From positions 1 to 7,204 of the forward strand of contig JANJWE010000136.1 of the NCBI GenBank assembly GCA_024709705.1: a DNA stretch of 7,204 nt, in the 5' to 3' direction. The notes below the pieces were generated by a model that worked only from the letters and a program-made list of their open reading frames with translations, was not told where the DNA came from and ran no database searches. A program made the position numbers and the translations under genes. The stretch comes from Flavobacterium sp. GTDB lineage: Bacteria > Bacteroidota > Bacteroidia > Flavobacteriales > Flavobacteriaceae. This document shows, one piece after another, positions 1-6,999 of this stretch. Positions within the stretch are counted from its first letter, which is position 1. The number at the start of each line of letters is the position of its first letter.

Positions 1-428
1 TTTAACGAACGAGATAAAAACTTACGGTCGATTTCTAATAATTCTGATTTTTCACGAATTAATTTCAGCATTTCATTGGCCGGCATTTCTTCTTTTCCAT
101 TCGCTTTTCGGTGCTCATTGATTGCGGTTTTCATAAAATTCGTTACCGAAACCCCCGGAATTTCTACCGGATATTGAAAAGATAAGAAAACACCTTTATG
201 AGCTCGTTCTTCTGGAGCTAATTCAGAGATATCTTCCCCATCCAACAGAATTTCACCTTCAGAAACTTCGTAGTTTTCATTTCCGGCAATAATAGAAGAA
301 AGAGTTGATTTCCCGGCACCGTTTGGCCCCATAATCGCATGCACTTCTCCTGCTTTTATTTCAAGGTTGATACCTTTTAATATTTCTTTGTCTTCAACAC
401 TTGCGTGTAAATTTTTTATGCTTAACAT
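1..428 (-). CDS. sufC: SufC, Fe-S cluster assembly ATPase (partial, N-terminal 142 residues)
   Basis: This is the N-terminal part of the ABC-type ATPase of the SufBCD complex. SufC hydrolyses ATP in the cytoplasm to drive conformational change in the SufB-SufD scaffold during iron-sulfur cluster assembly. Reading leftward from the ATG at 428, the protein begins MLSIKNLHASVEDKEILKGI. It has a perfect Walker A motif, GPNGAGKST, at about residues 34-42, and a Q-loop in the segment FLSFQYPVEIPGV with Gln near residue 85. That segment is typical of SufC rather than of transport ATPases. The ABC signature, Walker B and H-loop would lie beyond the left edge, so they cannot be checked. The start follows a poly-A stretch with no Shine-Dalgarno sequence, 46 bases after the sufB stop. 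Same-strand order sufA-like, sufB, sufC supports one operon. Identification is firm; only the missing C-terminus is unknown. Confidence 0.96.
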   Translation of the reverse strand, partial: MLSIKNLHASVEDKEILKGINLEIKAGEVHAIMGPNGAGKSTLSSIIAGNENYEVSEGEILLDGEDISELAPEERAHKGVFLSFQYPVEIPGVSVTNFMKTAINEHRKANGKEEMPANEMLKLIREKSELLEIDRKFLSRSL

Positions 429-446
429 TTTTGTTTTTTTTAAACC

Positions 447-470
447 ATTAAGAAATTAAGATTCATTAAG
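447..470. repeat. Three copies of ATTAAG in the sufB-sufC gap
   Basis: On the plus strand the hexamer ATTAAG occurs at 447-452, 455-460 and 465-470, at steps of 8 and 10 bases. Two copies are preceded by C, giving CATTAAG at 446-452 and 464-470. In the direction of suf transcription this reads CTTAAT three times between the sufB stop and the sufC start. The repeat itself is plain in the sequence. It could be a degenerate dispersed intergenic repeat or simple AT-rich drift; no function can be assigned. Confidence 0.5.
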
Positions 471-474
471 TTTG

Positions 475-1923
475 TTATCCAACAGAGCCTTCTAGCGAAA
501 TCTCCAACAACTTTTGAGCTTCCACCGCAAATTCCATAGGTAATTTATTCAATACTTCCTTGCTGAAACCGTTTACAATTAATGCAATGGCTTTTTCGGT
601 TGGAATACCACGTTGGTTGCAATAAAACACTTGGTCTTCTCCAATTTTGGAAGTGGTAGCTTCGTGTTCGATTTTGGCGGATGTATTTTTACTTTCGATG
701 TATGGAAAAGTATGAGCACCACAATTATTCCCCATTAAAAGTGAATCACACTGCGAAAAATTTCGGGCATTATCGGCTCTTGACGAGATTTGAACCAAAC
801 CTCGGTAACTGTTTTGTGATTTTCCGGCCGAAATTCCTTTGGAAATAATGGTTGATTTAGTGTTTTTGCCCAAATGAATCATCTTGGTTCCAGTATCGGC
901 TTGTTGGAAATTATTCGTCACGGCAATGGAGTAAAACTCTCCAATCGAATTATCGCCTTTCAAGACACACGATGGATATTTCCAGGTAACGGCAGAGCCG
1001 GTTTCTACTTGTGTCCATGAGATTTTGGCATTTTTCTCACACAACCCTCGTTTGGTCACAAAGTTATAAACCCCACCTTTTCCTTCTTTGTTTCCGGGAA
1101 ACCAATTTTGAACGGTAGAATATTTTATTTCGGCATCGTCCAAAGCAATCAATTCTACCACAGCGGCATGCAATTGATTTTCATCACGACTGGGAGCCGT
1201 ACAGCCTTCTAAATAGGAGACATAACTGCCTTCATCGGCTATAACTAAGGTACGTTCAAACTGACCGGTACCCGCTTGATTGATACGAAAATACGTTGAT
1301 AATTCCATCGGACAACGCACGCCTTTTGGAATGTAACAAAAACTTCCGTCTGAAAAAACAGCAGAATTCAATGCTGCATAAAAAGTGTCTTTGGGCGGCA
1401 CAACGCTACCGATGTATTTTTGAACCAACTCCGGATGTTCTTTGATGGCTTCGGAAATACTCATGAAAATAATGCCTTTCTCAGCCAATGTTTTTTTGAA
1501 AGTAGTGGCTACCGAAACGGAATCCACCACAATATCAATAGCCACGTTGTTCATTTTTTTCTGTTCATCAATAGAGATTCCCAACTTTTTATACATAGCT
1601 AATAATTCCGGATCTACATCATCTAATGTTTTATTGGGATCCGCTTTTTTAGGTGCCGAATAATAGGAAATAGCCTGAAAATCAGGTTTCTCATAGTGCA
1701 CGTTAGCCCATTCCGGTTCGGTCATTTCTTGCCAAGCCCGAAAGGCTTCTAAACGCCAATTAGTCATCCATTCGGGTTCTCCTTTTTTCTGAGAAATCGC
1801 ACGGACAATGTCTTCATTTAAACCCACCGGAAACGTTTCCGAATCTAATTCGGTGTAAAAACCGTATTCGTATTCTTTGGTTTCCAGTTCAACTTTTAAA
1901 TCGTCTTCTGTATATTTTGCCAT
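475..1923 (-). CDS. sufB: SufB, Fe-S cluster assembly scaffold protein
   Basis: SufB is the scaffold subunit of the cytoplasmic SufBCD complex, on which sulfur from SufS/SufE and iron are built into a nascent Fe-S cluster. The 482-residue product is close to the usual family length (E. coli SufB is 495). Diagnostic segments are visible: [18 protein letters not shown] with Cys241, and [18 protein letters not shown] with Cys392 and Cys401, followed by HEATTS with Glu421. With a constant offset of 13 these match E. coli Cys254, Cys405 and Glu434, the residues implicated in sulfur transfer and cluster assembly. The protein therefore appears fully functional. Translation starts at ATG 1923, 10 bases after the stop of the A-type carrier gene, so the two are almost certainly co-transcribed. 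No frameshift or missing domain is seen. Confidence 0.98.
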   Translation of the reverse strand: MAKYTEDDLKVELETKEYEYGFYTELDSETFPVGLNEDIVRAISQKKGEPEWMTNWRLEAFRAWQEMTEPEWANVHYEKPDFQAISYYSAPKKADPNKTLDDVDPELLAMYKKLGISIDEQKKMNNVAIDIVVDSVSVATTFKKTLAEKGIIFMSISEAIKEHPELVQKYIGSVVPPKDTFYAALNSAVFSDGSFCYIPKGVRCPMELSTYFRINQAGTGQFERTLVIADEGSYVSYLEGCTAPSRDENQLHAAVVELIALDDAEIKYSTVQNWFPGNKEGKGGVYNFVTKRGLCEKNAKISWTQVETGSAVTWKYPSCVLKGDNSIGEFYSIAVTNNFQQADTGTKMIHLGKNTKSTIISKGISAGKSQNSYRGLVQISSRADNARNFSQCDSLLMGNNCGAHTFPYIESKNTSAKIEHEATTSKIGEDQVFYCNQRGIPTEKAIALIVNGFSKEVLNKLPMEFAVEAQKLLEISLEGSVG

Positions 1924-1933
1924 TGTAGTCTAA

Positions 1934-2263
1934 TTAAAGTGAGAATGATTCTCCACACCCACATGTTCTATTCGCATTCGGATTGTTGAAAACAAATCCT
2001 TTTCCGTTAAGTCCTCCTGAAAATTCTAAAATTGTTCCGGCTAAATAGAGAAAACTCTTCTTTTCAACCGCTACTTTTATATCGTTATCTTCGAATACTT
2101 TGTCGTTTTCTCCGATTTCTTTGTCAAATTTTAAATCATAAGACAAACCGGAACATCCACCGCTTTTTACGCCTACACGAACATAATCATGAGCTGCATC
2201 AAAGCCGTCCTCCGACATCAAGTCGATGATTTTTTTTCTGGCTGTATCTGAAACTTTTATCAT
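1934..2263 (-). CDS. sufA: A-type Fe-S carrier protein (SufA/IscA/HesB family)
   Basis: This small protein of 109 residues belongs to the A-type carriers, which accept Fe-S clusters or iron and pass clusters to apo-proteins in the cytoplasm. The three ligand cysteines are all present: Cys37 in GGCSGLSYDL, and Cys101 and Cys103 in the C-terminal TCGCGESFSL. The spacing C-X63-C-X-C is normal for the family. The product is full length and starts at ATG 2263 with no alternative upstream. It is the first gene of the suf run, 10 bases ahead of sufB, and has a Bacteroidota-type promoter element 31 bases upstream. Family membership is certain. The subtype is less so: SufA, IscA and ErpA cannot be separated reliably by motif, and the sufA symbol is given because of its place directly before sufB. 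Confidence 0.95.
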   Translation of the reverse strand: MIKVSDTARKKIIDLMSEDGFDAAHDYVRVGVKSGGCSGLSYDLKFDKEIGENDKVFEDNDIKVAVEKKSFLYLAGTILEFSGGLNGKGFVFNNPNANRTCGCGESFSL

Positions 2264-2293
2264 GTGTTATTTTGATTTTGTCTAAATTAACTG

Positions 2294-2301
2294 CAAAGAT
2301 A
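2294..2301 (-). promoter_or_regulatory. Promoter -7 element (TATCTTTG) for the suf operon
   Basis: On the minus strand the octamer TATCTTTG, followed by C, exactly fits the Bacteroidota -7 consensus TAnnTTTG. It ends 31 bases before the sufA-like start codon, leaving a leader of roughly 25 bases. At the expected distance upstream (about 19-22 bases) there is only a run of T, not a clean TTG, so the -33 box is weak. No operator or known iron-responsive site could be recognised next to it. Confidence 0.7.
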
Positions 2302-2398
2302 CATCAAAATAATAATTTTAAAAGAGTTCGTAACATTATTATAACGTATGTTTTTATAGAAAATATTTATGAAACTTTCTTTAAAACAGGTATTTTTC

Positions 2399-2407
2399 CT
2401 AATTTGC
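2399..2407 (+). promoter_or_regulatory. Weak candidate promoter for the metallo-hydrolase gene
   Basis: CTAATTTGC lies 28 bases before the ATG at 2435. It keeps the TTTGC core of the Bacteroidota -7 element, but the TA pair is one base too close, and the upstream TTTCTTT (2376-2382) is only a poor -33 match. The position is right for a promoter of this gene; the match is imperfect, so this is tentative. Confidence 0.35.
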
Positions 2408-2434
2408 AACACGTAAATAATCAAGCTAAACCTC

Positions 2435-3295
2435 ATGAAATTATACCCCATTGAAGCCGGAAATTTTAAACTTGACGGCGGAGCCATGTTTGGCGTGGTG
2501 CCAAAAACCATTTGGAACCGAACCAATCCGGCAGACGAAAACAACCTCATCGACATTGCAGCTCGTTGTTTATTGATTGAAGACGGCAACCGATTAACCT
2601 TGATAGATACCGGAATGGGCAACAAACAATCGGATAAATTTTTTGGCTATTATTCCCTTTGGGGCGAACATTCATTAGATAAATCCTTGGCAAAATATGG
2701 TTTTCATCGGGATGATGTGACCGATGTTTTTATGACGCATTTGCATTTTGACCATTGCGGTGGGAGTGTCAATTGGAACAAAGACCGCACCGGTTATGAA
2801 GTGGCTTTTAAAAATGCAAAATTTTGGACGAATGAAAACCATTGGAAATGGGCTACCCAACCCAATGCTCGAGAAAAAGCGTCATTTTTGCATGAAAACA
2901 TCATTCCGATGCAAGAAAGTGGTCAGTTGCATTTTATTAAAAGACCCAATGGTGATTTTGGCTTTTCGGAAGAACTGAATTTTGGCATTTTTTATGCCGA
3001 TGGTCATACCGAAAAACAAATGCTGCCACACATTCAATACCAAGATAAAACCATCGTTTTTTGTGCCGATTTATTGGCTACAGCCGGACATATCCCCATT
3101 CCGTATGTTATGGGATATGATACCCGACCGCTTTTAACCTTAGATGAAAAAACGAAATTCATGAATGCCGCGGCCGAAAACAATTATTATCTCTTTTTAG
3201 AACATGATGCTCACAACGAAATCATCACGGTTGAAAAAACAGAAAAAGGCGTTCGTTTGAAAGACGTATTCCGTTGTGAAGATGTCTTAAGATAG
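2435..3295 (+). CDS. Metallo-beta-lactamase-fold hydrolase (COG0491-like), substrate unknown
   Basis: The 286-residue product is a cytoplasmic-looking metallo-hydrolase with no signal peptide. The binuclear metal site is complete: THLHFDHCGG gives His102, His104, Asp106 and His107; GHTEKQM gives His191; FCADLL gives the bridging Asp212; and FLEHDAH gives His257. An IDTG strand-loop at about 57-60 precedes these, as usual in the fold. HxHxDH with later His, Asp and His occurs in lactonases, glyoxalase II-like enzymes and other hydrolases, so the reaction is probably hydrolysis of an ester, lactone or thioester. Overall size and motif order resemble the acyl-homoserine-lactone lactonase/YtnP-type group, but nothing visible fixes that substrate. 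The gene is divergent from the suf operon and 55 bases ahead of the S8 peptidase gene. ATG 2435 is the natural start. Confidence 0.92.
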   Translation: MKLYPIEAGNFKLDGGAMFGVVPKTIWNRTNPADENNLIDIAARCLLIEDGNRLTLIDTGMGNKQSDKFFGYYSLWGEHSLDKSLAKYGFHRDDVTDVFMTHLHFDHCGGSVNWNKDRTGYEVAFKNAKFWTNENHWKWATQPNAREKASFLHENIIPMQESGQLHFIKRPNGDFGFSEELNFGIFYADGHTEKQMLPHIQYQDKTIVFCADLLATAGHIPIPYVMGYDTRPLLTLDEKTKFMNAAAENNYYLFLEHDAHNEIITVEKTEKGVRLKDVFRCEDVLR

Positions 3296-3304
3296 TGTTA
3301 ATGG

Positions 3305-3336
3305 TTAGGGGATAAATAAATTTCATTTTAAATTAG
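3305..3336 (+). promoter_or_regulatory. Candidate promoter for the S8-M1 peptidase pair
   Basis: TAAATTAG at 3329-3336, followed by C, matches seven of eight positions of the Bacteroidota -7 element TAnnTTTG. TTA at 3305-3307 sits 21 bases further upstream, in the allowed range for the -33 box. The -7 element ends 14 bases before the ATG at 3351, so the leader would be very short, around 9 bases. There is no clear terminator hairpin in the 55 bases after the metallo-hydrolase gene, so read-through from that gene is also possible. Confidence 0.35.
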
Positions 3337-3350
3337 CTCCAAAAAACAAG

Positions 3351-4946
3351 ATGAAACTCAAAAATAATTTGGTTCTGGGATTGAGTACTTTAGTCCTAAT
3401 GGGATGTGCTTCGACTCAAAACACTTCAAAACAACTCTCTTTTCTTGGGGCTGAAAATGTTCTTTTGAAAAACGGTCCTGTTCGTGAATCTGAATTACTT
3501 CGGTGGAGCCATTTGGATTTGATTCGAGATACAATCCCCGGAATGAGTGTAGATAGGGCATACAACGAATTGCTGCAAAACAAAAAAAGCACCAAAGTAA
3601 TTGTTGCCGTAATAGACAGTGGGACTGATATTGAGCACGCCGATTTAAAAGGAAAAATTTGGACCAATACCAAAGAAATACCGGATAACGGTATTGATGA
3701 TGACAACAACGGATATGTTGACGATATCCACGGATGGAACTTTTTGGGTGATATCGTTCATGAAAATCTGGAAATGACCCGAATTGTAAAAAAGGGAGAT
3801 GATGGTTCAGAAACTTATAAATTGGCCAAAGAAAAATTGGATGAAAAAATAGCAGAGGCTCAAGCCAACCAAGAACAACTTGCAGCCATAAAAGCGGCAG
3901 ATCAAGCTATTTCTGAACATCTGAAAAAATCAGAATATACTCTTGAAGAGCTAAAATCAATACAAAGTTTTAGCAGTTCGTTAGGTAGAGCCAAGATGAT
4001 AATGACCCAAATGCTTGCCAAATCTACTTTGACCGAATTTCGAAAAGAAATTCAAGATTTTGAAGAATACGTTTCCGATCAATTGAATTATCACCTCAAC
4101 ACCTCTTATGACGGCAGAGCCCTATTGGGTGATAATGCCGAAGATTTTTCAAGTAAATATTACGGAAACAATCAAGTGTGGGGACCGGATAAAAAACATG
4201 CCTTACACGGAACCCATGTTGCCGGAATTATTGCTCAATTGCGAGGCAATAACTTGGGAGGTGATGGTGTAGCAACAAACGTAGAAATTATGGCAATAAG
4301 AGCAGTGCCCAATGGTGATGAATATGATAAAGACATCGCTATGGCCATACGTTATGCGGTAGACAATGGTGCCAAAATCATCAATGGAAGCTTCGGAAAA
4401 GGATTTTCCCCACAAAAAGAATGGGTGCAAGACGCAATTAAATATGCCGCATCTAAAGATGTTCTTTTTGTGCATGCGGCCGGAAATGACTCCAATGATT
4501 TAAATCAAGTTGAAAGTTACCCAAATGATCGGGTGGGTGAAAATGAAATTGCAACAAATTTTATCAAAATTGGAGCTTTAAACTATGAATACGGCACTAA
4601 AATGGTGGCCGATTTTTCAAATTACGGAAAAAAAGATGTGGATGTTTTTGCTCCGGGTGTAAAAATTTATGCCACCATTCCCAACCAAGAATTCAAATAC
4701 GAACAAGGAACGTCTATGGCTTCGCCCAATGCTGCCGGTGTAGCCGCTTTGATTCGTTCGTATTATCCCAAATTAAAAGCTTCACAAGTAAAACAAATTC
4801 TTATGGAAAGCGGCATAGCCCTTTCAAGATATGTAACGGTAGGTGGCGATAAAAGCCAAAAACTCCCTTTTTCAGATTTATCTGTTTCCGGGAAAATAGT
4901 GAACGCCTACAATGCTTTGTTGATGGCCGAAAAAATGTCGAAATAA
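3351..4946 (+). CDS. S8-family subtilisin-like serine peptidase, lipoprotein
   Basis: This 531-residue product is an exported subtilase, an endopeptidase with an Asp-His-Ser triad. It starts with a lipoprotein signal peptide: two Lys in the first four residues, a hydrophobic stretch and the lipobox LMGC with Cys19. Catalytic residues are visible: Asp89 in VIAV-type context VIDSGTDIEHADL, His286 in HGTHVAG, oxyanion Asn379 in HAAGND and Ser455 in GTSMASPNAAGVAAL. A DNGIDDDNNGYVDD stretch (113-126) follows the Asp and could bind calcium. About 196 residues separate Asp and His, against about 31 in subtilisin; the extra part (roughly 150-265) is mostly helical and charged. No recognisable I9 inhibitor prodomain and no C-terminal secretion domain are seen. 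After Cys19 comes ASTQNT, without the acidic residues of Bacteroidota surface-export signals, so a periplasm-facing anchor is likely. The M1 peptidase gene follows 2 bases later. Confidence 0.95.
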   Translation: MKLKNNLVLGLSTLVLMGCASTQNTSKQLSFLGAENVLLKNGPVRESELLRWSHLDLIRDTIPGMSVDRAYNELLQNKKSTKVIVAVIDSGTDIEHADLKGKIWTNTKEIPDNGIDDDNNGYVDDIHGWNFLGDIVHENLEMTRIVKKGDDGSETYKLAKEKLDEKIAEAQANQEQLAAIKAADQAISEHLKKSEYTLEELKSIQSFSSSLGRAKMIMTQMLAKSTLTEFRKEIQDFEEYVSDQLNYHLNTSYDGRALLGDNAEDFSSKYYGNNQVWGPDKKHALHGTHVAGIIAQLRGNNLGGDGVATNVEIMAIRAVPNGDEYDKDIAMAIRYAVDNGAKIINGSFGKGFSPQKEWVQDAIKYAASKDVLFVHAAGNDSNDLNQVESYPNDRVGENEIATNFIKIGALNYEYGTKMVADFSNYGKKDVDVFAPGVKIYATIPNQEFKYEQGTSMASPNAAGVAALIRSYYPKLKASQVKQILMESGIALSRYVTVGGDKSQKLPFSDLSVSGKIVNAYNALLMAEKMSK

Positions 4947-4948
4947 TT

Positions 4949-6859
4949 ATGATAAAATCAATTCTGACCCTTGTTTGTTGTGGAGTATCCTTTAGTTTTT
5001 GGAGTCAAAACAACCCTAATCCCGGATATTGGCAACAACATGCCGATTACAAAATGGAATTAACTATGGATGTGAAAACCTTTCAATACAAAGGAACACA
5101 AACCTTAGAATATACCAACAACTCCCCAGATACACTCCATAAAGTGTTTTATCACTTGTACTTCAATGCATTTCAGCCGGGAAGCGAAATGGATATTCGC
5201 TTAAAATCGATCAAAGATCCAGACAAACGAATGGTAAAAAGCTTCAAAGTAGCGGATAAAGATGTGACTGAAAGTAGAATTTCTTCGTTAAAACCGGATC
5301 AAATTGGGTATTTGAAAATCGCCAATTTTAAACAAGACGGTCAAGTTGCTGCTACAAAAGTGGTAGGAACCATTTTGGAAGTTACGTTGGTAAAACCGAT
5401 TCTTCCCAAATCAAAATCAACTTTTACCTTGGACTTTGACGGACAAGTACCGGAGCAAATTCGACGTTCAGGAAGAAACAGTTCCGAAGGTGTAGCTCTT
5501 TCGATGACGCAATGGTATCCGAAAATGTGTGAATTTGATTTTGAAGGCTGGCATGCCGACCCTTACATTGGAAGAGAATTTCACGGGGTTTGGGGCAATT
5601 TTGATGTGAAAATTACCATAGATAAAACCTACACGATTGGTGCATCGGGGTATTTGCAAAACAAAAACGAAATCGGTCACGGTTATCAAGACGAAGGCGT
5701 GGTGGTGAATCATCCGAAAAAGACTAAAACGTTGACTTGGCATTTTGTGGCACCCAAAGTGCATGATTTTGCTTGGGGTGCCGATAACAATTACATCCAC
5801 GATAAAATTATGGGTGATAACGGAGTGGAACTTCATTTCTTCTATAAAAATGATAAAGAAATCATAGAGAATTGGAAAGCACTTCAACCTAAAACGGCAG
5901 AACTGTTGCGTTTTTTCAATACAAACATTGGTCCGTATCCGTACAAACAATATTCCGTGATACAAGGTGGCGATGGCGGAATGGAATATGCCATGTGTAC
6001 GCTTATCACCGGAAAACGTTCGTTAGGCAGTCTGGTGGGTGTAACCGCTCATGAATTGGCTCACATTTGGTTTCAACACGTATTGGCCACCAATGAAAGC
6101 AAACACGAATGGATGGATGAAGGGTTTACCTCTTTCATATCGGATCTTGCCATGAATGAAGTAATGCCTCCTAAAAACAAAAAAGAGGACGACAATCCGT
6201 TTCAAAGTGCGTATAACAACTATTATTTTATGGTGAATACGGGGCGTGAACAACCCCAAAGTACGCATGCCGACCGTTATGATGAAAATCGAATTTATGG
6301 AATTTCATCCTACAGTAAAGGAACCGTTTTTCTAACGCAATTGGGCTACGTGATTGGAACCGAAAATATGATGAAAACTTTAAAACGGTATTATCACGAT
6401 TTTCAATTCACGCATCCTACACCCAATGATTTTAAACGTACCGCAGAACGCGTTTCAGGAGCGGTTTTAGACTGGTATTTGGTGGATTGGACGCAAACCA
6501 CAAACACGATTGATTACGGAATTAAAGAGGTTAAAGATGACGGTAGTTTTTTAGGTGGAGCTGCAAAAGTAACCTTAGAACGCATCGGAAGAATGCCTAT
6601 GCCTTTGGATATTTTGGTAACCTATGAAGACGGAACAGTAGAAAGTTTTTACATTCCGAACCCGTTGATGCGTTGGGAAAAAGAAAACCCCTATCCGCAA
6701 ATAAAACGAACGGTTTTGAACGGTTGGGATTGGGCGTATCCTACTTATGAATTCACGCTTTCGCAAGAAAAAGCAAAAATCAAATCGGTGGTGATAGACC
6801 CCAGTGGTTTAATGGCTGATGTGAATCAAGAGAATAATAGATATCCCATAGCAAAATAA
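4949..6859 (+). CDS. M1-family zinc metallopeptidase (aminopeptidase-like), exported
   Basis: The product has 636 residues and belongs to the gluzincin M1 family, which generally removes N-terminal residues from peptides. The zinc site is complete: HELAH gives His368, catalytic Glu369 and His372, and Glu391 in WMDEGF follows after 18 residues. The substrate-binding GxMEN motif appears as GGMEY (343-347). Tyr455 in YGISSYSKG is the probable transition-state tyrosine. An N-terminal beta-rich domain (about 30-275) precedes the catalytic domain. Residues 1-19 form a signal peptide, with likely cleavage just before QNNPNPG; Val precedes Cys10, so this is not a lipobox. No type IX secretion C-terminal domain is seen, so the enzyme is probably periplasmic. 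Translation starts 2 bases after the S8 peptidase stop, indicating one transcript, and a strong terminator begins at the stop codon. Exact cleavage specificity is not predictable. Confidence 0.95.
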   Translation: MIKSILTLVCCGVSFSFWSQNNPNPGYWQQHADYKMELTMDVKTFQYKGTQTLEYTNNSPDTLHKVFYHLYFNAFQPGSEMDIRLKSIKDPDKRMVKSFKVADKDVTESRISSLKPDQIGYLKIANFKQDGQVAATKVVGTILEVTLVKPILPKSKSTFTLDFDGQVPEQIRRSGRNSSEGVALSMTQWYPKMCEFDFEGWHADPYIGREFHGVWGNFDVKITIDKTYTIGASGYLQNKNEIGHGYQDEGVVVNHPKKTKTLTWHFVAPKVHDFAWGADNNYIHDKIMGDNGVELHFFYKNDKEIIENWKALQPKTAELLRFFNTNIGPYPYKQYSVIQGGDGGMEYAMCTLITGKRSLGSLVGVTAHELAHIWFQHVLATNESKHEWMDEGFTSFISDLAMNEVMPPKNKKEDDNPFQSAYNNYYFMVNTGREQPQSTHADRYDENRIYGISSYSKGTVFLTQLGYVIGTENMMKTLKRYYHDFQFTHPTPNDFKRTAERVSGAVLDWYLVDWTQTTNTIDYGIKEVKDDGSFLGGAAKVTLERIGRMPMPLDILVTYEDGTVESFYIPNPLMRWEKENPYPQIKRTVLNGWDWAYPTYEFTLSQEKAKIKSVVIDPSGLMADVNQENNRYPIAK

Positions 6860-6891
6860 AAAAAGTCCGGACGATGAGTTCGGACTTTTTT
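6860..6891 (+). terminator. Rho-independent terminator after the M1 peptidase gene
   Basis: GTCCGGAC (6865-6872) pairs with GTTCGGAC (6878-6885), 8 base pairs with one G-T wobble around the 5-base loop GATGA. The stem is extended by an A-run before it (6858-6864) pairing with a T-run after it (6886-6891). The A-run overlaps the stop codon of the M1 gene. Because it is flanked by A on the left and T on the right it could work in both directions. Confidence 0.9.
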
Positions 6892-6907
6892 ATAAGAGTT
6901 GAAACGC

Positions 6908-6947
6908 AAAAAAAACGCCCCAAAGAATTTAAAATTCTTAGAGGCGT
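6908..6947 (-). terminator. Rho-independent terminator for the minus-strand gene at the right edge
   Basis: On the minus strand ACGCC (6947-6943) pairs with GGCGT (6919-6915), and an inner AAGAATTT-type palindrome (6923-6939) continues the stem across a small mismatched bulge. Eight T residues follow in the direction of transcription (A-run 6908-6915 on the plus strand). The hairpin lies 53 bases past the stop codon of the gene ending at 7000, so it fits as that gene's terminator. Confidence 0.82.
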
Positions 6948-6999
6948 ACTAGAGTTTGAAAATAGTCCGTTTAGATTAAAAACCACAGGTTCTTCATTT

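Noticed and set aside
2287..2625. 112-codon minus-strand frame overlapping the metallo-hydrolase start
   Set aside because: It covers the suf promoter and the conserved start of the opposite gene, and its translation has no family features.
2435..3295. Naming the metallo-hydrolase as an acyl-homoserine-lactone lactonase
   Set aside because: The HxHxDH pattern and later ligands are shared by many hydrolases of this fold, and no lactonase-specific residue can be confirmed by eye.
3296..3350. Possible terminator between the metallo-hydrolase and S8 peptidase genes
   Set aside because: Only weak AT pairing is visible, with no GC-containing stem followed by a T-run.
4949..5010. Cys10 or Cys11 of the M1 peptidase as a lipobox cysteine
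   Set aside because: The residue before Cys10 is Val and before Cys11 is Cys rather than Gly, Ala or Ser, and the hydrophobic stretch continues past them, so an ordinary signal peptide fits better.
5468..5965. 165-codon open frame antisense to the M1 peptidase gene
   Set aside because: It lies wholly within a conserved gene on the other strand, has no recognisable domain, and looks like a by-product of that gene's codon use.
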